Origin: Deltaproteobacteria bacterium
Lineage (GTDB): Bacteria > Desulfobacterota_B > Binatia > Binatales > Binataceae
Direction: 5' to 3'
DNA length: 8,169 nt
Assembly (NCBI GenBank): GCA_021827465.1
Contig: JAKAVX010000090.1
Span: 1-8,169, forward strand
A program made the translations under genes and the position numbers. The notes under the pieces are model-generated. The model did not search any database. It was not told the origin of the DNA and worked only from the letters and a program-made list of their open reading frames with translations. Positions 1-4,325 of the stretch are shown here, piece by piece. Position 1 is the first letter of the stretch. The number at the start of each line of letters is the position of its first letter.

Positions 1-104
1 ATGCGCAGTTCCGTCTGAAATTCCGGCCAAATCCATCAGTCAGGGCCGACCCTCGTTACTCTGCCCGGTAGATCGCGCAAGACCGGAGTCGCGACGCGCG
101 CGGG
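1..104. other. Region downstream of tyrS, no gene seen
   Basis: These 104 nt follow the tyrS stop on the minus strand and run to the window edge. I see no ORF with coding character, no tRNA cloverleaf pattern and no hairpin with a T-tract. A short CCGGT/ACCGG pairing exists but has a 12-nt loop and is not convincing as a terminator. Confidence 0.3.
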
Positions 105-1289
105 TCAGCGCTCGATACGGGCGACACGGCGCTTGCCGACTTCGAGCACGCCATGCTCGCCGGGAACGAAGCGGAACTGCGCATCGGTGACGAGCCGGCC
201 GTCCACCCTGACCGCGCCCTGCGCTATCAGCCTGCGCGCCTCACTGGTCGACGAGGCGAAGCGAAGCTGCTTCATCAGCTCGCAGATCCAGAGCGGTTCC
301 GTCACGCGGTAGACGGGCGCGTTGTCGGGCACTTCGTGGCGCTGGAATTTGGTCTCGAAATATTCCCGGGCCCCGCGCGCGGCTGCGGCGCCGCGATATT
401 CCTCGACGATGAGCGTGGCGAGGCGCTTCTTCGCTTCCATCGGATGGACCGCGCCGGATTCGATCGCGGCGATCTCCGCCTCCGGCACTTCGGTGAGCAT
501 CCGGTAATAGCGCGCCATCAGCGGGTCCGACACCGACATGACCTTGCCGAACATGTCCTCGGGCCGTTCCGTGATGCCGACGGCGTTTCCGAGCGACTTC
601 GACATCTTGCGCACGCCGTCCAGCCCCTCGATAAGCGGCATCGTGACGACCACCTGCGGCGACTGGCCGAAGGAGCGCTGCAGTTCGCGTCCGACCAGCA
701 TGTTGAACTTCTGATCGGTGCCGCCGATTTCGAGATCGGCCTGGAGGGCGACGGAATCGTAGCCCTGGATTAGCGGATAGAGGAGTTCGTGCAGGAACAG
801 CGGCTCTTCGCGTGCAAGGCGCTTTTCGAAGTCGTCGCGCTCGAGCAGGCGGGCCACGCTAAGGCGGGCGGCGACCTCGATGAGGCGGCCGACGCTCATC
901 TGGTCCATCCACTCGCTGTTGAAGCGGACTTCTGTGCGCTCGGGATCGAGAATTTTGAACGCCTGGCCGCGATAGGTTTCAGCGTTGGCCGCGATTTCCG
1001 CGCGCGAAAGCGGCTTTCGGGTCTCGGAGCGTCCGGTCGGATCGCCGATCATCGCGGTGAAGTCGCCCACCAGGAAGATCACCGTATGCCCGGCGCGCTG
1101 AAAGTCGCGCAGTTTCTTGAGCACCACGGTGTGGCCGAGATGCAGGTCGGGAGCGGTCGGGTCCATCCCGAGCTTTATCCGAAGCGGCCGCGCGAGCATC
1201 AGCTTTTCGGCAAGCTCGCCGGTCGAGATGACTTCAACCGCGCCCCGGCCCAGAGTCTCGGCGCGCTCCCTGGCTTCGTCTTGATTCAC
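105..1289 (-). CDS. tyrS: Tyrosyl-tRNA synthetase (TyrRS)
   Basis: Cytoplasmic class I aminoacyl-tRNA synthetase that activates tyrosine with ATP and charges tRNA-Tyr. From the GTG start at 1289 the protein has 394 residues, a normal TyrRS length. Seen in order: the class I signature HLGH at about residues 50-53, preceded by GMDPTAPDLH; the conserved segment YPLIQGYDSVAL and then GGTDQKFN (about 171-196), typical of the tyrosine and tRNA binding region; the KMSKS loop at about 228-232; and a C-terminal S4 RNA-binding domain (about 334-392) with the pattern SEARRLIAQGAVRVDG. The reading frame also opens at a TTG at 1313 (402 residues). I prefer GTG because the TTG lies in the loop of a palindrome (1302-1325) and the added residues do not look conserved; neither start has a clear Shine-Dalgarno. 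The stop is TGA at 105-107. The product is near certain; the exact start is not. Confidence 0.97.
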   Translation of the reverse strand: MNQDEARERAETLGRGAVEVISTGELAEKLMLARPLRIKLGMDPTAPDLHLGHTVVLKKLRDFQRAGHTVIFLVGDFTAMIGDPTGRSETRKPLSRAEIAANAETYRGQAFKILDPERTEVRFNSEWMDQMSVGRLIEVAARLSVARLLERDDFEKRLAREEPLFLHELLYPLIQGYDSVALQADLEIGGTDQKFNMLVGRELQRSFGQSPQVVVTMPLIEGLDGVRKMSKSLGNAVGITERPEDMFGKVMSVSDPLMARYYRMLTEVPEAEIAAIESGAVHPMEAKKRLATLIVEEYRGAAAARGAREYFETKFQRHEVPDNAPVYRVTEPLWICELMKQLRFASSTSEARRLIAQGAVRVDGRLVTDAQFRFVPGEHGVLEVGKRRVARIER

Positions 1290-1301
1290 GGCAGTTCTTG
1301 A

Positions 1302-1346
1302 CCCGCATGGCAAACGTGATGCGGGAACCGGTATCCAGCGTACCGG
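1302..1346. repeat. Two adjacent palindromes in the tyrS leader
   Basis: Two perfect inverted repeats sit side by side just upstream of tyrS. The first pairs CCCGCAT (1302-1308) with ATGCGGG (1319-1325) around a 10-nt loop; the second pairs CCGGTA (1328-1333) with TACCGG (1341-1346) around a 7-nt loop. A weaker CGGC/GCCG pair follows at about 1353-1368. There is no T-tract on the minus strand, so a Rho-independent terminator for the upstream gene is not convincing. They could be a dispersed palindromic intergenic element or structured leader RNA. The pairing is seen directly; the function is unknown. Confidence 0.45.
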
Positions 1347-1385
1347 AAACCGGACGGCCTGCGAAGCCGGAGCGCGCTTGGACGG

Positions 1386-1781
1386 CTAGATGAGATTGGA
1401 GCGCTTGAGTTTCTCTTCTATCAACGCGAGCGCTCGCTGCTTGAAACGACTGACCATCTGCGGCGTCCATTGCAGGTTTGGAAAGCGCTCGCGCGCGGCC
1501 TTGTAAAGCTCGGCCACCCTCCTTTGCGTCCATCCGAAGCAGGTGGGACCGTAGAGCTCCCTGAGCAGCCAGATCTCGACCTCATTCAGTTCCGTGAAGC
1601 ATGAGTCCACGGTCAGGAAGTCGACGATCACGTTCGGATGCGGCGAGGTTTTACGCGCCGATGACTTGGACGAGAACAATCCGGGTTTTGGTTTGTCGCA
1701 CAGCAGCTCGCTCGCGCGGAAATAGAAGCGCAGCGCCGCTTCCGGCGATCTAAACCTCGGGCCTGAATCCTCGACTATCAT
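1386..1781 (-). CDS. Small protein with a sigma-region-4-like helix-turn-helix
   Basis: I do not recognise this 131-residue protein as a named family. The N-terminal part (about 10-28) is a predicted helix around SPEAALRFYFRASELL. A basic, Ser/Lys/Pro-rich linker follows (about 29-50). From about residue 64 to 126 the spacing of hydrophobic residues resembles sigma-70 region 4 or phage regulator HTH folds: LNEVEIWLLRELYG, then TQRRVAELY (about 85-93), a turn, and TPQMVSRFKQRALALIEEKL (106-125) as the candidate recognition helix. No sigma region 2 is present, so it is not a complete sigma factor. No signal peptide or membrane segment is seen. The ATG at 1781 is supported by a strong purine-rich ribosome binding site. 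The gene stands alone, 242 nt after pth and about 100 nt before the preferred tyrS start, with its own candidate promoter. A DNA-binding regulator of phage or anti-termination type is an inference. It being a real gene is fairly safe because of the RBS and the structured protein pattern. Confidence 0.75.
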   Translation of the reverse strand: MIVEDSGPRFRSPEAALRFYFRASELLCDKPKPGLFSSKSSARKTSPHPNVIVDFLTVDSCFTELNEVEIWLLRELYGPTCFGWTQRRVAELYKAARERFPNLQWTPQMVSRFKQRALALIEEKLKRSNLI

Positions 1782-1784
1782 GAT

Positions 1785-1794
1785 CCCCCCCTTT
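1785..1794 (-). promoter_or_regulatory. G-rich ribosome binding site of the small HTH gene
   Basis: Read on the minus strand, AAAGGGGGGG precedes the ATG at 1781, with three bases (ATC) between the G run and the start. The AAAGG core lies about 8 nt from the start, a good Shine-Dalgarno distance. It is the strongest ribosome binding site in the window and decides the start of this gene. The run of seven identical bases is unusual inside an RBS. Confidence 0.65.
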
Positions 1795-1912
1795 CAGAGG
1801 CGCCAGTCGCGTGAAGGACATTGACGGCCACAACCTTTCGCGCCGCCAAGGGCCGGGATTGACGATTCCCCAGGGTACCCGGCCGGCCAACAGGCAGTCT
1901 GGCCGAATTTGA

Positions 1913-1941
1913 TCTCTAACGCCGCTCGGGAACTCTGTCAA
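1913..1941 (-). promoter_or_regulatory. Candidate sigma-70 promoter for the small HTH gene
   Basis: On the minus strand a perfect -35 hexamer TTGACA lies at 1941-1936. After a 17-nt spacer comes TAGAGA (1918-1913), which matches only three of six bases of the -10 consensus. A start near 1906 would give a leader of roughly 125 nt before the ATG at 1781. That leader would begin close to a hairpin (TGGCCG at 1900-1905 pairing with CGGCCA at 1884-1889). The -35 box and spacing are good and the -10 is weak, so the promoter is plausible and would fit dependence on an activator. The surrounding stretch (about 1931-1985) is clearly more AT-rich than the genes on either side. Confidence 0.45.
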
Positions 1942-1947
1942 CAGAGT
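1932..1947. promoter_or_regulatory. 16-bp palindrome over the -35 box, candidate operator
   Basis: ACTCTGT (1932-1938) and ACAGAGT (1941-1947) form a perfect 7-bp inverted repeat with a 2-bp centre. The TTGACA of the candidate promoter lies inside it. A dimeric regulator bound here would block RNA polymerase. The repeat is seen directly; its role as an operator is inferred from position alone, and no regulator family is assigned. It contains CTGT-N2-ACAG, which has a shorter spacer than the enterobacterial LexA box. Confidence 0.4.
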
Positions 1948-1960
1948 GTTCAGATAATGT

Positions 1961-1987
1961 AGCTATCAGTCAGTATATTAAGCTATC
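1961..1987. repeat. Direct repeat AGCTATC, two copies 20 bp apart
   Basis: AGCTATC occurs at 1961-1967 and again at 1981-1987, with start points exactly 20 bp (about two helical turns) apart. The copies lie upstream of the candidate -35 box, on the same DNA face as each other. This arrangement is common for activator half-sites, but a 7-mer pair could also be chance in this AT-rich stretch. Confidence 0.3.
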
Positions 1988-2002
1988 GCGAAAGTAGGAC
2001 GA

Positions 2003-2019
2003 GCCGGTCTTGGACCGGC
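2003..2019 (-). terminator. Weak hairpin just after pth
   Basis: GCCGGTC (2003-2009) pairs with GACCGGC (2013-2019) around a 3-nt loop, beginning 5 nt past the pth stop codon on the minus strand. An alternative pairing of GAGCCGG (2001-2007) with CCGGCTC (2019-2025) is also possible. After the stem the minus strand reads TCGTCCTACTTTCG, with only a short T stretch, so termination would be weak or need Rho. The position after the last gene of the hisC-pth unit supports a 3'-end role. Confidence 0.35.
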
Positions 2020-2023
2020 CGGC

Positions 2024-2671
2024 TCACGCGCGCTGGTTGTAACGGTTCATCGCGCGCTCCAGGCCTTCGGAGATTATCGCCTCGACGGCTTCCCGCGCGC
2101 GTGAAATCGACGCCTCGAACTCCTCGATCTCCCGCGCGCTCATCGGCGTGAGCACATGTTCCTTGCTCTCGGCGCCCGGGCGCGGCCTTCCGATCCCGAC
2201 CCTGACCCGGATGAAGTCCGGGGTACCGAGAGTTGCGGCGATCGAGCGCACGCCGCGGTTTCCGGCGTCGCCTCCGCCCTGCTTCAGGCGAAGACGCCCG
2301 GGTTCGAGATCGAGGTCGTCGTGCACGACGATGAGGCGGTCGGGCGGGACCTTGAAGTAGCCGAGCACCGCCGCGACGCATTCACCGCTCAGGTTGTAGT
2401 AGGTGAGCGGTTTGACGACGATTGCGGTTTCACCGGCGATTCGCGTCTCGGCGAACAGGCCTTTGAATTTGCGCGCTTTCAGTTCGGCGCCTGCCTCGCG
2501 CGCAAGCGCTTCGGCGACGCGATAGCCCACGTTATGGCGCGAGCGTGCGTACTCTCCGCCGGGATTTCCAAGCCCCGCGATGACCCATCGGGTCTTTTCC
2601 CGGCCCGCAACGGACGACTCGCCGGCCGCCGAGGGGCGAAACTTTTCGAACAGGCTCCTTATCCGGCCCAT
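2024..2671 (-). CDS. pth: Peptidyl-tRNA hydrolase
   Basis: Cytoplasmic enzyme that cleaves the ester bond of peptidyl-tRNAs dropped from ribosomes and so recycles tRNA. From the ATG at 2671 it has 215 residues. Bacterial Pth residues seen: GLGNPGGEY with Asn36 (E. coli Asn10), RHNVGY with the catalytic His46 (E. coli His20), YYNLSG with Asn93 (E. coli Asn68), and HDDLDL with Asp118 (E. coli Asp93). The usual GGHNG-type loop reads DAGNRG here, so the positions of E. coli His113 and Asn114 are Asn138 and Arg139. There is an N-terminal extension of about 26 residues. An in-frame ATG at 2731 would lengthen it further and overlap hisC by 43 nt, but its SD-like AGGA touches the start codon, so I prefer 2671. 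No start codon lies between 2671 and the conserved core. It starts 17 nt after the hisC stop and is probably co-transcribed with it, perhaps translationally coupled. Confidence 0.95.
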   Translation of the reverse strand: MGRIRSLFEKFRPSAAGESSVAGREKTRWVIAGLGNPGGEYARSRHNVGYRVAEALAREAGAELKARKFKGLFAETRIAGETAIVVKPLTYYNLSGECVAAVLGYFKVPPDRLIVVHDDLDLEPGRLRLKQGGGDAGNRGVRSIAATLGTPDFIRVRVGIGRPRPGAESKEHVLTPMSAREIEEFEASISRAREAVEAIISEGLERAMNRYNQRA

Positions 2672-2688
2672 CTGAAGCCGCGCGCCGC

Positions 2689-3765
2689 CTATCGTTTGCG
2701 CCGGTCGGGGCGCGGCGCGGCCCCAAGGCATTCCTGGAGCGCGCCGAACAACGCCTTCATCTCGTCGGGCGTTCCGATCGAGATTCTGAGCGCCTCGCGC
2801 AGAAGAGGCGTGGCGAAGTGGCGGACCAGGATGCCGCGGTGTTTGAGTTCCGCCGCGAGCGGACCGAGATCGCGCCCGCGCATCCGGGCGAGTACAAAGT
2901 TCGCGTGCGAGGGCGGCACCTCGAAGCCCATCCGGCGAAGCCTGGCCGCGCTATCCTCGCGCACCCGCTTCACGCGCTCGACGTTCCGGCGCATCCAGGC
3001 GACGTCGCGAAGCGCCTCAGCGCCCGCGGCAAGCGCGAGCCGGCTCAGGTTGTACGAATCCTTTACCTTGAGCAGCGCCTCGATAACTTGCGGATGCGCG
3101 AAGCAGAGCCCAAGCCGCATCCCCGCGAGCGAGAACGATTTGGAGAGCGAGCGGAGGATTACGACGTTGCGATGGCGCCTGAGAAGCTTGAGCGCGTTGT
3201 CGCCGGCGAAATCGACGTAGGCCTCGTCTATCACGAGCAGCCGCGGGCCGAGCGCCTTGGCCAGTCGCGCGAGATCCCGCGTGGGCGTAAACGTTCCAGA
3301 CGGCGAATTCGGATTGCATACGATGGTCAGCTTCGCGCGCGCCCGGGCGAGCTTTTCGATCGGCACCGCGAAATCCGCCTGGAGCGGCACGCCGATCACG
3401 CGCGCCTCCTGAATGGCGGCGAGCGTGTCGTACAGCGAGTAGGTCGGCACCGGGTACGCGACCCGGTCACCCGCGTCGAGCGTCGCGCGGAAGATCATCG
3501 CGAGCAGTTCGTCGGAGCCGTTGCCGGCGAGAATCATGCCGGCCGGCACCGCGTACAGGTGCGACGCGGCCTCGATAAACTGGTCGGCGCGCGGCGCGGG
3601 ATAAAGCCTGAGCGCGGCGCCCGCGGCCTTGGCTACCGCCTTGCGAACACGCGGCGATGGCGGATAGGGATTCTCGTTGGTGTTGAGCTTGATCAGGCGT
3701 TGGCCCGGCTTGGGTTGCTCGCCGGGTTGATACGCCGCCATCTTCTTTATCGCGGATCTGAACAC
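2689..3765 (-). CDS. hisC: Histidinol-phosphate aminotransferase
   Basis: PLP-dependent fold-type I aminotransferase of 358 residues, the usual HisC length. It converts imidazole acetol phosphate and glutamate to histidinol phosphate in histidine synthesis. Seen in order: LNTNENPY (27-34), GNGSDE (81-86), NPNSPSGT (151-158), the PLP-contacting DEAY (180-183), the Schiff-base lysine in RSLSKSFSLAG (Lys209), and the substrate-binding Arg in LRISIGT (Arg327). The start is GTG at 3765. It gives the family-typical beginning FRSAIKKMAAYQPGE; an ATG at 3741 (residue 9) would remove part of this and has AAAGAAG too close to act as an SD. The last bases lie 17 nt before pth. No other his gene is in the window, so the enzyme is outside a his operon here. 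Related HisC enzymes can also transaminate aromatic 2-oxo acids, so a role in Tyr/Phe synthesis cannot be excluded. Confidence 0.95.
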   Translation of the reverse strand: MFRSAIKKMAAYQPGEQPKPGQRLIKLNTNENPYPPSPRVRKAVAKAAGAALRLYPAPRADQFIEAASHLYAVPAGMILAGNGSDELLAMIFRATLDAGDRVAYPVPTYSLYDTLAAIQEARVIGVPLQADFAVPIEKLARARAKLTIVCNPNSPSGTFTPTRDLARLAKALGPRLLVIDEAYVDFAGDNALKLLRRHRNVVILRSLSKSFSLAGMRLGLCFAHPQVIEALLKVKDSYNLSRLALAAGAEALRDVAWMRRNVERVKRVREDSAARLRRMGFEVPPSHANFVLARMRGRDLGPLAAELKHRGILVRHFATPLLREALRISIGTPDEMKALFGALQECLGAAPRPDRRKR

Positions 3766-3892
3766 TGCTTACGGCACCAGTGGAAGGAGCGGCGCGGTCG
3801 CATCCGGGCCGCGCGCACTTCATCCCGCATATTGTTTGTCGCCATCCTGAAGGGTAGCCGAGCCCGAGCTTGCGCGCGACGCTTGCCCGACG
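3766..3892. other. cutA-hisC intergenic region with a leader hairpin
   Basis: These 127 nt separate the cutA stop from the hisC GTG. A 6-bp inverted repeat (GCGCGG at 3792-3797, CCGCGC at 3809-3814, 11-nt loop) lies upstream of hisC. No T-tract follows it. I saw no convincing -35/-10 pair and no histidine-rich leader peptide of the kind used in his attenuation. The length leaves room for a hisC promoter, but none can be named. Confidence 0.25.
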
Positions 3893-4249
3893 CTAGCGGC
3901 GGCTGCGCGCTTTGACCGGCGCGGTCGCTTCCAGCATCCATTTCAGATACGGCTCCGGGGCGTCGGCGAGCGCGAGCGCGATCACTTCGGGCACCTCGTA
4001 GCTGTGAAGCTCCGCGACCCGGCTCTTCAATTTTCCGAGCAGCGTTGCGCGCGTCTTGATCAGCATCAGATACTCTGGCTCGTCGTGGATCTCGTCCTTC
4101 CACCGATAGAGGGAGCGTATCGGTCCGACGATATTGACGCAGGCGGCCAACCGCTCGCCGACCAGTATGCGCGCGATAGCCGCCGCCTGTTCCTCGCCCG
4201 CCGCGGTTACCATCACCAGCCGCGCCCGTGATGCGTCCTTTGCGCTCAT
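3893..4249 (-). CDS. cutA: CutA-type divalent-cation tolerance protein
   Basis: A 118-residue member of the CutA1 family, small trimeric ferredoxin-like-fold proteins with PII-like architecture. They were first linked to copper tolerance in E. coli, and their precise role is still debated. Family motifs seen: LVMVTA near the N-terminus, ERLAACVNI (32-40), SLYRWKDEI (46-54), EYLMLIKTR (59-67), LHSYEVPEVIAL (81-92) and YLKWM (101-105). Cys37 and His82 lie where E. coli CutA has metal-associated Cys39 and His83. No signal peptide is visible, so it is probably cytoplasmic. The ATG at 4249 has a weak GGGA 4 nt upstream. It follows the AsmA-like gene by 76 nt, with a GC-rich hairpin between them, so it may be expressed by read-through or from its own promoter. 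Confidence 0.95.
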   Translation of the reverse strand: MSAKDASRARLVMVTAAGEEQAAAIARILVGERLAACVNIVGPIRSLYRWKDEIHDEPEYLMLIKTRATLLGKLKSRVAELHSYEVPEVIALALADAPEPYLKWMLEATAPVKARSRR

Positions 4250-4267
4250 TGATCCCGCAAAACCTGC

Positions 4268-4307
4268 CTCGCCCCGGACGGGCCTAATGTAGCCGGAGCG
4301 GGGCGAG
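4268..4307 (-). terminator. GC-rich hairpin between the AsmA-like gene and cutA
   Basis: CTCGCCCCG (4268-4276) pairs perfectly with CGGGGCGAG (4299-4307), a 9-bp stem with a 22-nt inner region that can itself pair GGC (4281-4283) with GCC (4292-4294). On the minus strand the stem is followed by GCAGGTTTTGC, so only four T residues appear about 5 nt after it. It is the best stem in the window. Partial termination after the AsmA-like gene is likely; full intrinsic termination is less so. It could also be a structured cutA 5' leader. Confidence 0.45.
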
Positions 4308-4325
4308 ACTTGAAGCGCGCGCCGC

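Noticed and set aside
1..104. Possible tRNA or terminator at the left edge
   Set aside because: No T-loop (GGTTCGA-type) sequence or acceptor pairing, and no stem with a T-tract.
1750..1941. Minus-strand ORF of 63 codons upstream of the HTH gene
   Set aside because: It starts with TTG inside the candidate -35 box, has no RBS, overlaps the HTH gene start, and has no recognisable pattern.
1951..1980. Plus-strand -10-like boxes GATAAT (1953-1958) and TATATT (1974-1979)
   Set aside because: No acceptable -35 hexamer lies 16-18 nt upstream of either, and no plus-strand gene follows.
2156..3220. Plus-strand ORF of 354 codons opposite pth and hisC
   Set aside because: It runs antisense to two well-supported genes, its translation is Arg/Ala/Ser-rich with no family motif, and it crosses their boundary. 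It is a product of high GC content.
2818..3915. Plus-strand ORF of 365 codons opposite hisC
   Set aside because: It is antisense to hisC, has very high Arg/Glu/His content from complementary codons, and no recognisable motif or RBS.
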